Source: Saprospiraceae bacterium
GTDB lineage: Bacteria > Bacteroidota > Bacteroidia > Chitinophagales > Saprospiraceae
Length of the DNA: 64,000 bases
Assembly: GCA_019638455.1 (NCBI GenBank)
Contig: JAHBTU010000002.1
Coordinates: forward strand, 344,501-408,500
Reading direction: 5' to 3'
Shown here: positions 47,639 through 54,842 of the stretch, one piece after another
How positions within the stretch are numbered: the first letter of the stretch is position 1
Layout of the letters: the number at the start of each line of letters is the position of its first letter
Made by a program: the position numbers and the translations under genes
The notes under the pieces: model-generated
Databases searched by the model: none
The model's input: only the letters and a program-made list of their open reading frames with translations
Told to the model about the DNA's origin: nothing

Positions 47639-48091
47639 GTGAAAACACGAGACAACATAACGAACAAACAAAAAATAGTGGCAGGCGAGCAGCCATTGCC
47701 CCGCCCCTTGCGGAGGCAAGCGCAGCTGCTTGGCAAGTATGGCTCTACCTCTCTTGCGGCTACCACCGCTGATTTTGCCCTGTTTCATGCCGCGCTGACT
47801 TTGTTGGGAGCGACGCCCGTGCAAGCTACCGTGATGGGGCGTTCGGTGGGTTCCGTCGTGGCTTTTTTGTTGCACCGTTCGTGGGTTTTCAAAAATGCCA
47901 AAAACCGCGATGGCAATGTGCTACGAATAAAATACGTCGTGGGCATTTTTATCGGAATGGGGCTGAATGCGGCGGGCGTGTGGCTGCTGAACGGGGGCTT
48001 GGGGGTGGAGCCTTGGCCGGCACGGGTGGTTACTGCCACGACGGTGTGGTTGTTTGGTTTTTTGTTCAACAAAAAAATTGTGTTTGGATAG
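47639..48091 (+). CDS. GtrA-family membrane protein
   Basis: About 150 residues with a GTG start at 47639; the frame is open back to GTG 47549, but the extra part contains an inverted repeat (GTGTGGCATG / CATGCCACAC) and is likely untranslated. Four helices and the GtrA features KYGSTSLAATTADFALFHA, GRSVGSVVAFLLHRSWVF and FGFLFNKKIVFG. GtrA proteins are thought to flip polyprenyl-linked or lipid-linked sugars. In this cluster it is a candidate flippase for inositol lipid or its precursor. No glycosyltransferase is beside it. Confidence 0.85.
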   Translation: MKTRDNITNKQKIVAGEQPLPRPLRRQAQLLGKYGSTSLAATTADFALFHAALTLLGATPVQATVMGRSVGSVVAFLLHRSWVFKNAKNRDGNVLRIKYVVGIFIGMGLNAAGVWLLNGGLGVEPWPARVVTATTVWLFGFLFNKKIVFG

Positions 48092-48186
48092 CAGGAATCG
48101 GCGACTCAAAGCCACAGAGAGAAGGCCCGAACCCGGCGCATCCCACCCTCTGTTACTCTGAGCGTCAAACAAAGTCCAATACCGCG

Positions 48187-50796
48187 ATGAAAACGCCACA
48201 ATATTTCCATCATCTCGGCAAAACTGTTGCTATGTACGCAAAACCCAGCCTGCGATATTGGCTAATTGCCCTTGTTGCGGCCATCCATGTCACTGCTTTT
48301 GGTCAAGCACTCACAGAAGTGCGCGGTCGCATCGTGGATGCAAAAACCGATGAGCCAATGCCTTATGCCACCGTCAAATTCGATGGCACCAACCTCGGCA
48401 CTATTTCCGACATCAATGGCAATTTTCGGGTGCAGACGCAAGAGAACGTGAGCACCCTTACGGTGACACATATTGGCTATCAATCTTTGACAGTCAAAGT
48501 GACGCAGGGCAAAAAGACAGAGATAACCCTTCGATTGGAAGAATCAGGGACGGATTTGAAAGAGGTGGTGGTGAAATCCGGCAAATACCGCAACAAGAAC
48601 AATCCAGCAGTAGAGCTGATTCAGAAAGTGATTGACAACAAGTCGCGCAATCGCAAGGAGGCACTTGATTTCTATCAGTTTGAAAAATATGAGAAAGTCC
48701 AATTCGCCATCAACAACGTGACGGATAAAATGCGGAACGGATTTCTATTTCGCAAAATCAATTTCATTTTCGACAACGTGGACACCAACCGGGTGACTGG
48801 CGATGTCAACCTACCCTTCTTTTTGCGGGAGAAAATATCGGATGTTTACTATCGGAAAATACCGCAAGCACAAAAAGAATACATACGAGGCGAGCGCAAC
48901 TCCACCCTGCCCGGCTATTTGGACAATCAAGGCCTTTCCAGCTCTATAGAAAATATCTATCAGGAAGTAGATTTCTATAAAAACGCCATCAATCTGGTTA
49001 CGATGGATTTTATCAGCCCAATAGCCGATTATGCGCCCACTATCTATCGCTTCTATATTCTCGACACAGTACTATTGATGAATACGCCTTGCGTGCATCT
49101 TTACTTCGCGCCGCGTCAAAAAAGCGACTTGGGATTCATGGGATATATGTGGGTGGCGCTGGACTCGTCATACTCCTTGCGCAAAATAGAAGTGGGGATT
49201 CCGAGAGACGCAAACCTCAACTGGGTGAACGAAATGCAAATCAATCAAGAGTTCAACTGGGTAAAGACGGCAGAGGCAGATAGCGCATTGATGCTATCAA
49301 AAGATGAAATATTTATGGATTTCGGCTTTACCAAGAATAGCGATGCGCGTTCATTTCTTGGAAGAAAAATTACTTCTTATCAGAACTATCGGGTCAATGA
49401 AATTTTGTCCGACACCCTTTTTCGCACAAAGGTGAACCAATTCAGGGATGTTGGGGCAGACACGAGAGACGACCAGTTTTGGGCAACAAATCGGCACGAC
49501 ACCCTTTCTGCCCGCGAGCAGGGCATCTATACAATGGTGGATAGCCTGAACAATCACAAACCTTTTCGCCGAATCATGGGAGGAGTGAGGTTTTTGTTTG
49601 AAGGCTACACACCCGTCGGGGGCTTCGACATTGGCCCCGCCAACACCTTTTACAGCTTCAATCAGGTCGAGGGTTTCAGGGCGCGGCTGGGAGGTCGCAC
49701 CAATTTGAAGTTCCACAAGCGCATCATGCTGGAGACCTACGCGGCGTATGGTTTCAAGGACGAAAAGCTGAAAGGCTATTTGGCGGCCTACTACAACTTT
49801 GGCAGCGCACAAACCCTGCGGTTCCCACTCAATCAGCTCAAACTGTGGTATCAGGATGATGTCCGAATTCCCGGACAGAATCTGAGCTTCATTCAGGAAG
49901 ACAACTTCCTGCTGTCGTTCAAGCGCGGCGTGAATGATAAAATGTATTACACCCGCACCATCGGCGCAGAGTACATCAACGAAAATCAGGATGGCATCAC
50001 CTACTCGTTTTCGGCCAGAAACATCAGCTATCGGCCCGGGGGCATCTTGAAGTTCGACTACGAGCTTCGAGATGGATTGTTCTATCAAGAGCAAGTGAAC
50101 ACCACGGAGCTGAGCGCGGGCTTTCGCTATGCGCCCAACGAAAAATTCTATCAGGGAGCCACATATCGTACGCCCTTCTTGACGAAATATCCCATTTTCA
50201 ATGTGGACTACGCGATAGGGGTGCGCAATTTTCTCGGCAGCGAATACAACTATCATCGAGTATCGGCCAAGATTTTCAAAGGCTTTTTTGTGGCACCTTT
50301 TGGCTGGACGGTGGCCACCGTGGAAGCAAGTCGCATATTTGGACAGGTGCCATACCCGCTCTTGATTGCGCATCGCGCCAACCAAACTTATGCCTATCAG
50401 TTGGAATCGTACAACCTGATGAACTTTCTCGAGTTCATCAGTGACAAATATGTTTCCATCAATGTCAATCACAATTTCGGCGGGTTCTTTTTCAACCGTG
50501 TGCCGCTGCTGAAAAAATTGAAATGGCGCGAGGTGGTGACGGCCAAAGTGCTTTGGGGTGGGCTGGACGCTCGCAACCGCCCCAGTTCGGAAAATGGCCT
50601 GCTGCTTTTCCCGGTGGATGCCGACGGCAACAACATCACATATACCCTTGACGAAAAACCTTATGTGGAAGCCAGCGTCGGCATTGCCAATATCTTCAAG
50701 TTTGTTCGGATTGATTTGGTGCGCCGCCTCACTTACACCGAAAATCCCGGCATTTCAAAAATGGGCGTTCGGATGCGGTTCAAGTTGGAATTTTAA
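48187..50796 (+). CDS. Outer-membrane DUF5686 protein with carboxypeptidase-regulatory-like N-domain
   Basis: 869 residues from ATG 48187; a longer frame upstream overlaps gtrA and is not coding. After a signal peptide (AIHVTAFGQ), residues about 40-130 form the CarboxypepD_reg-like sandwich seen in TonB-dependent proteins (VRGRIVDAKTDEPMPYATVK, TVTHIGYQSLTVKV). The rest is DUF5686: YQFEKYEKVQFAINNVTDKM, an internal YTPVGGFDIGPANTFYSFN and a strand-rich C-terminus ending in MGVRMRFKLEF, with a terminal aromatic typical of beta-barrels. It has no plug and so is not a transporter of SusC type. Its place in the lipid cluster suggests a role in moving lipid to the outer membrane, but this is speculative. 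Confidence 0.88.
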   Translation: MKTPQYFHHLGKTVAMYAKPSLRYWLIALVAAIHVTAFGQALTEVRGRIVDAKTDEPMPYATVKFDGTNLGTISDINGNFRVQTQENVSTLTVTHIGYQSLTVKVTQGKKTEITLRLEESGTDLKEVVVKSGKYRNKNNPAVELIQKVIDNKSRNRKEALDFYQFEKYEKVQFAINNVTDKMRNGFLFRKINFIFDNVDTNRVTGDVNLPFFLREKISDVYYRKIPQAQKEYIRGERNSTLPGYLDNQGLSSSIENIYQEVDFYKNAINLVTMDFISPIADYAPTIYRFYILDTVLLMNTPCVHLYFAPRQKSDLGFMGYMWVALDSSYSLRKIEVGIPRDANLNWVNEMQINQEFNWVKTAEADSALMLSKDEIFMDFGFTKNSDARSFLGRKITSYQNYRVNEILSDTLFRTKVNQFRDVGADTRDDQFWATNRHDTLSAREQGIYTMVDSLNNHKPFRRIMGGVRFLFEGYTPVGGFDIGPANTFYSFNQVEGFRARLGGRTNLKFHKRIMLETYAAYGFKDEKLKGYLAAYYNFGSAQTLRFPLNQLKLWYQDDVRIPGQNLSFIQEDNFLLSFKRGVNDKMYYTRTIGAEYINENQDGITYSFSARNISYRPGGILKFDYELRDGLFYQEQVNTTELSAGFRYAPNEKFYQGATYRTPFLTKYPIFNVDYAIGVRNFLGSEYNYHRVSAKIFKGFFVAPFGWTVATVEASRIFGQVPYPLLIAHRANQTYAYQLESYNLMNFLEFISDKYVSINVNHNFGGFFFNRVPLLKKLKWREVVTAKVLWGGLDARNRPSSENGLLLFPVDADGNNITYTLDEKPYVEASVGIANIFKFVRIDLVRRLTYTENPGISKMGVRMRFKLEF

Positions 50797-50827
50797 CTAC
50801 TTTTGGCATAGTCCTCTGCTATTTTTC

Positions 50828-50929
50828 TACCTTGATTCGCTAGGATTTGTCAGAACCCATGCTCGCTCTCCGTGATTTTGAACAGATTGCGCTTTTAGCT
50901 ATGCCCAAAACTTGGCGGCGCGAAGTATA
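50828..50929 (-). repeat. Dispersed repeat family B, copy 5
   Basis: Reverse copy: TACCTTGATTCGCTAGGATT at the left, GGCGGCGCGAAGTATA at the right. Its end and the start of family A copy 4 share one TATA. Confidence 0.88.
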
Positions 50930-51108
50930 CCCAGATTAAAGAGGATTTGAACCTGCCCATTGGCAAGGCAGGGATTTCCTTGATTGATTTGCATGATTTC
51001 CAAAGGATTGTGAGCACCGTTCGTTCAAAACCACCTTGTCAGACCCTGTACTCAGGGGCTTGCCCGGCCAAGTGAAGCGGACGGGGCTGATTTGCGTTGA
51101 CTATATCA
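50926..51108 (+). repeat. Dispersed repeat family A, copy 4
   Basis: About 183 bp in the orientation of copy 1, fused to B copy 5. Together they fill the 337-bp gap inside the lipid cluster between the DUF5686 and CDP-alcohol transferase genes. A 25-bp A-rich tail follows before the next ATG. Confidence 0.9.
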
Positions 51109-51133
51109 ATAAAAAAAACAAAATGCGTGTGTC

Positions 51134-51838
51134 ATGTCAAACTTTCTGAAAGACGTAGGCCAACCGCTTGTTTACAAGGCCATCAACCCATTCATCAACC
51201 TGCTCCTGAAAGCAGGCATCACCCCCAACGTGGTGACGACAATAGGCTTCCTTATCAATATCGTAGCCACCATCGTGTTCATCGCCGGAGGGGGCAACGA
51301 ACGCACCGACTTGAGCTATGTGGGGTGGGGCGGCGCCATCATCCTGTTCGGGGGGCTGTTCGACATGATTGACGGGCGACTGGCTCGCGTGGGCAAGATG
51401 GAAAGCAAATTCGGCGCATTGTACGACTCCGTGCTCGACCGATACAGCGAGTTGGTCATGTTTCTGGGCATCTGCTACTATCTCGTGGCGCAGAGCTACT
51501 TCTTGAGCTCGCTCTTTGCGTTCGTCGCCATGATAGGCTCCATCATGGTGAGCTATGTGCGCGCGCGGGCAGAAGGGCTGGGCATAGAGTGCAAAGGCGG
51601 CCTCATGCAGCGACCCGAGCGCATTTTGCTGATTGGTATTTCTGCGGTGGTGTGTGGCCTATTGGCCGACTACACTGGCCAATTCAAATACACCATTCCC
51701 GGCACCAACTTTCCTATTTTTGAAAATATCACTTTGTTCACCTTTCCCATTTTTGTCCTCGCCATCTTGACGAATTGGACGGCTATTCAAAGACTTCAAG
51801 AGTCGAAGGCGGCGCTGGATAAATTGGAAAACAAATAA
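51134..51838 (+). CDS. CDP-alcohol phosphatidyltransferase, probable phosphatidylinositol-phosphate synthase
   Basis: 234 residues. The complete CDP-alcohol motif is present: D77-x2-D80-G-x2-A84-R85-x8-G94-x3-D98-x3-D102, in FDMIDGRLARVG and GALYDSVLDRYSE. Six hydrophobic helices. This family joins CDP-diacylglycerol to an alcohol. The neighbours ino1, a PgpA-type phosphatase and an inositolphosphotransferase indicate that the acceptor is inositol phosphate, giving phosphatidylinositol phosphate. The other options (glycerol phosphate, serine) lack partners here. Confidence 0.93.
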   Translation: MSNFLKDVGQPLVYKAINPFINLLLKAGITPNVVTTIGFLINIVATIVFIAGGGNERTDLSYVGWGGAIILFGGLFDMIDGRLARVGKMESKFGALYDSVLDRYSELVMFLGICYYLVAQSYFLSSLFAFVAMIGSIMVSYVRARAEGLGIECKGGLMQRPERILLIGISAVVCGLLADYTGQFKYTIPGTNFPIFENITLFTFPIFVLAILTNWTAIQRLQESKAALDKLENK

Positions 51839-51852
51839 ACCGTGCGTCCCCC

Positions 51853-52398
51853 ATGAACACATATTTGAGTTCGCCTCTCGTCCTCCTCATGTTGGCTTGC
51901 ATCGGCATTAGAGCATCCGCGCAAGAAAACTATCCCACCCCGCCCAATGGCAAACACCGGCTGTTTTATATCCAGCGCACGGGCAACACGAACACCATCG
52001 TGTATGATGCCAACGTGACAGGAAAAAACGCATTTAAAAATGGCGACCCTATCAACATCTACTGGATTCGCTACGCCGAAGACGGCAGCACACAGGGGTT
52101 GAACTACTTGCAAAGAACTTTTGCTTATGGGGTCAAAACCAAAAAGATAGCTGGTGTCGGGGAATATGAGTTTCAATTGGTTTGTTATTCCAAGAAAAAA
52201 CTGCGCCTCGCCTTTGATGCCCAAGGGGAACCTTATGCGGCCCTCAACATGAGTGGCCGCGACATGAAACTGGAACGAATCTTCGTGAAAATTGACAAAA
52301 GCACCACGTTTACACTCGCGCCAAAAGTCGAGTATGTGGAGCTTTGGGGCAAAGACCCTCGCACGGGCGCAGCCATCTATGAGAAATTCATCCCTTGA
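51853..52398 (+). CDS. DUF4833 exported protein
   Basis: 181 residues with a signal peptide ending GIRASAQ. DUF4833 features: RLFYIQRTGNTNTIVYDAN, then GDPINIYWIRYAEDGSTQGL and LWGKDPRTGAAIYEKFIP at the end. Function is unknown, but this family is a regular member of the inositol-lipid locus of Bacteroidota, so it probably serves the same pathway in the periplasm. It is 14 bp after the transferase and overlaps the next gene by 20 bp. Confidence 0.88.
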   Translation: MNTYLSSPLVLLMLACIGIRASAQENYPTPPNGKHRLFYIQRTGNTNTIVYDANVTGKNAFKNGDPINIYWIRYAEDGSTQGLNYLQRTFAYGVKTKKIAGVGEYEFQLVCYSKKKLRLAFDAQGEPYAALNMSGRDMKLERIFVKIDKSTTFTLAPKVEYVELWGKDPRTGAAIYEKFIP

Positions 52399-53296
52399 TT
52401 TGAGACACTTTTCCACCCTTTTCTTTGGCTCAGCAGCCTATTTTGCATGGTTCTGGTTTTTTGTGGGGTGGCGCGCCGAGCACCTGTTTCTTTATGTGAC
52501 CGTGCTGTCTCTCTACTACGCTCACGCAACCACACGGCGCTTCGCGCTGGCATTTGGAGCCTTCATTGCGTATTGGATTATCTACGATTCCATGCGCGTG
52601 CTCCCGAACTTTGAGGTCAATCCAATCCACGTTGCCGAACCATACTACATCGAAAAAGCGTGGTTCGGGCTGAACACGCCGGAAGGCCGCATCACGCCCA
52701 ACGAGTACTTCAAAACACGCCACACCCCATTCTGGGATATTCTGACAGGTTTATTTTACCTCAATTGGGTGCCAATACCACTCATGTTTGCCTTTTGGCT
52801 GCTGCGTACTGACAAGCTGCTTTTTCTCAAATTTTCCTATGCATTCCTCTTCACCAACTTGGTAGGCTTTTGCATCTACTACCTCTACCCCGCCGCGCCA
52901 CCGTGGTATGTGGAACAATACGGGTTCGAGGTGCTACACGGCACACCCGGCCACGCCGCAGGACTGCTTGAGTTCGATAAACTGCTCGGCATTTCCCTTT
53001 TCGCCAGCATGTATGAGAAAAACGCCAACGTATTTGCGGCGATACCATCCTTGCATTCGGCTTATCCCGTGCTTTGCTTGCTCTACGGCTGGCGTTTGAA
53101 AAAAACATGGCTCAATGTGCTGTTTGCCGTTTTTATGGCGGGTGTTTGGTTTACCGCAGTTTATTCGCGGCATCACTACATCATTGATGTCCTATTGGGT
53201 GGCGCGGTGGCCCTGTTTTCTTACCTCGTGTTTGAATATCTTTCCGAAAAAACGGTCGTGAAAAAATGGCTTGAACGATTGATGCGGCACATATAA
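52379..53296 (+). CDS. Aur1-like PAP2 inositolphosphotransferase (inositol phosphorylceramide synthase candidate)
   Basis: 305 residues from ATG 52379, overlapping the previous gene by 20 bp. Six to eight helices. The PAP2 catalytic motifs are AAIPSLHSAYP with His226 and YSRHHYIIDVLLGG with His265/266 and Asp270, the triad used by yeast Aur1 and by the PAP2/Aur1-like synthases of Bacteroidota. MRVLPNFEVNPIHVAEPYYI is also typical of the Aur1/Ipt1 group. It should transfer inositol phosphate from phosphatidylinositol to ceramide on the outer side of the inner membrane, giving inositol phosphorylceramide. Confidence 0.88.
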   Translation: MRNSSLDLRHFSTLFFGSAAYFAWFWFFVGWRAEHLFLYVTVLSLYYAHATTRRFALAFGAFIAYWIIYDSMRVLPNFEVNPIHVAEPYYIEKAWFGLNTPEGRITPNEYFKTRHTPFWDILTGLFYLNWVPIPLMFAFWLLRTDKLLFLKFSYAFLFTNLVGFCIYYLYPAAPPWYVEQYGFEVLHGTPGHAAGLLEFDKLLGISLFASMYEKNANVFAAIPSLHSAYPVLCLLYGWRLKKTWLNVLFAVFMAGVWFTAVYSRHHYIIDVLLGGAVALFSYLVFEYLSEKTVVKKWLERLMRHI

Positions 53297-53375
53297 GCTC
53301 GCATCTTTCCATCCGGCCTTTTGCTGCGTTTGTCGCTTGTCGCCCCACGTTCTTCGTCTTTTTCGTGCACACCTC

Positions 53376-53407
53376 TTGACAAAAAGATTCTAATGTGATT
53401 ATATTTG
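53376..53407 (+). promoter_or_regulatory. Bacteroidota-type promoter for the SPFH gene
   Basis: TTG (53376-53378), 21 bp spacing, TATATTTG (53400-53407), a full match. The ATG is 39 bp downstream. It shows that the SPFH gene can be transcribed apart from the lipid cluster. Confidence 0.75.
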
Positions 53408-53445
53408 CTATCAAAATAGTATCACATCAAAATCAGACCAAAATC

Positions 53446-54297
53446 ATGGAAAAGACCATCAAGCCCACATCTGGTTGGGTAATGCTCTCGCTTTGCATAT
53501 TGCTGTTGGCAGCTGGCATCGCCTTAGTCGTCACCAAGCAAATCGCGCTCGGTGTCATCGTTCTGGTGCTCGACATCGCACTCATCACCCCCGGTTTTTT
53601 GGCCATCGAACCAAATAGCAGCAGGGTAATGACACTTTTTGGCGCGTACATCGGAACCATCAAAGACAGTGGATTTTATTTCGCCAACCCCTTCTACACC
53701 AAGAAAAAAGTGTCGCTACGAGCCGTGACGCTTGATGTGCACACCATTAAAGTGAACGACAAACAAGGCAACCCCATCATGATAGGCGCGGTGGTAGCCT
53801 ATCGAGTGCGTGACACATTCAAAGCGGCCTTCGCCGTGGAACACTACGCCGACTTTGTGAAAATCCAGAGCGAGGCCGCCATCCGCAAACTCGCGGGGAT
53901 GTATAGCTACGACAACCTCGAAGACGAAGAGGCAACCGTGACCCTCCGAGCCAACTCCGATGAAATCAACCATCAACTGGCGCACGAAATCAGCGAGCGG
54001 TTGGAAATCGCGGGCATTGAAGTCATCGAAGCCCGCATCAACAATCTGGCCTATGCCACCGAAATCGCCCAAGCCATGCTTCAGCGCCAACAAGCCACTG
54101 CCATCGTGGCCGCCCGCAGCAAAATAGTGGAGGGCGCGGTCGGTATGGTCGAAATGGCTCTTGAGCACCTGTCGCGCAAGCAAATCATCGAACTCGACGA
54201 AGAAAAAAAGGCCGCGATGGTAAGCAACCTGCTGGTCGTGCTCTGCGGCGACAAAAATGCCCAACCCGTGCTAAACACCGGGACTTTGCATCAATAA
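53446..54297 (+). CDS. SPFH/Band 7 (stomatin-like) membrane protein
   Basis: 283 residues from ATG 53446. Two hydrophobic segments at about 12-50 (LSLCILLLAAGIALVVTKQI and GVIVLVLDIALITPGFLAIE), then an SPFH domain: PNSSRVMTLFGAYIGTIKDS, RAVTLDVHTIKVNDKQGNPI, VAYRVRDTFKAAFAVEHYA and EISERLEIAGIEVIEARINN with MLQRQQATAIVAARSKIV. SPFH proteins oligomerise and organise membrane microdomains. Next to genes for sphingolipid synthesis, a raft-like role is plausible but unproved. The following Arc-like gene is its common partner. Confidence 0.92.
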   Translation: MEKTIKPTSGWVMLSLCILLLAAGIALVVTKQIALGVIVLVLDIALITPGFLAIEPNSSRVMTLFGAYIGTIKDSGFYFANPFYTKKKVSLRAVTLDVHTIKVNDKQGNPIMIGAVVAYRVRDTFKAAFAVEHYADFVKIQSEAAIRKLAGMYSYDNLEDEEATVTLRANSDEINHQLAHEISERLEIAGIEVIEARINNLAYATEIAQAMLQRQQATAIVAARSKIVEGAVGMVEMALEHLSRKQIIELDEEKKAAMVSNLLVVLCGDKNAQPVLNTGTLHQ

Positions 54298-54312
54298 ATG
54301 TTGACCCTGAGG

Positions 54313-54412
54313 CAGGGTTGACGAGGGCGGGCCAGCGTGAATGAACATTGATACACTGCACATTGGGAGCAAATCAATCTTCATTCACGCTGGTCCGTCC
54401 TCGTCAACCCTG
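54313..54412. repeat. Long hairpin between SPFH and Arc-like genes
   Basis: A 33-bp stem (54313-54345 with 54380-54412) interrupted only by two wobble-type differences; the loop is 34 bp. Such a stem is far longer than a normal terminator and it has no T-run, so it looks like a palindromic element or a structured leader of the Arc-like gene. Confidence 0.85.
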
Positions 54413-54451
54413 TGCTTGTTTTATTCAGGCCAACCGACAACCGCAAACATC

Positions 54452-54649
54452 ATGGCATCAAAAAAATCATTCGTTCTTCGCATGGACGAAACCACATACA
54501 CGGCACTCGAAAAATGGGCCGCCGATGAGTTCCGCAGCGTGAACGGGCAATTGGAATGGATTATTCATCAGGCGCTTCGAGAAGCAGGTCGAGCTCCGAA
54601 GGAGCGAAAAGCCACCATGCCGCCCGACGACGGCGAACACAAGGGGTAG
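54452..54649 (+). CDS. Arc-like ribbon-helix-helix small protein
   Basis: 65 residues from ATG 54452. The core KKSFVLRMDETTYTALEKWA and RSVNGQLEWIIHQALREAGR is an Arc/MetJ ribbon-helix-helix: one strand then two helices, binding DNA as a dimer. The C-terminal PPDDGEHKG is flexible. Proteins of this type often follow SPFH genes in Bacteroidota, so it may regulate that locus. An upstream hairpin could affect its expression. Confidence 0.85.
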   Translation: MASKKSFVLRMDETTYTALEKWAADEFRSVNGQLEWIIHQALREAGRAPKERKATMPPDDGEHKG

Positions 54650-54721
54650 TTTTTTTCCGACACATCGGCGGATGCAACCAACAGACTTCCGGCGCGGCGC
54701 TAATTTGTTTTGAAATCGCCC

Positions 54722-54729
54722 TACCTTTG
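54722..54729 (+). promoter_or_regulatory. -7 box TACCTTTG before alaS
   Basis: TACCTTTG matches TAnnTTTG, 113 bp before alaS. A TTG lies only 14 bp upstream, too close for the usual spacing. Confidence 0.4.
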
Positions 54730-54740
54730 CGCCTCTTTTT

Positions 54741-54837
54741 TTAATGTGCTATTTGATTCAATGTGCCAATGTGCCAATTCCGCACAAAAGCCATTTTTCG
54801 TTGGCACATTCCCTCATTAGCATATTAGCACATTAAA
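54741..54837. repeat. Palindromic element in the alaS leader
   Basis: TTAATGTGCTATTTGATTCA and AATGTGCCAATGTGCC on the left are mirrored by GGCACATTCCCTCATTAGCA and TATTAGCACATTAA on the right. It fills the alaS leader to within 5 bp of the start codon and contains a tandem AATGTGCC. This pattern is common in Bacteroidota intergenic spacers. Confidence 0.65.
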
Positions 54838-54842
54838 ATACA

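Noticed and set aside
47881..48186. An extended N-terminus for the DUF5686 protein
   Set aside because: It would overlap gtrA in another frame and lacks a signal peptide; ATG 48187 gives one.
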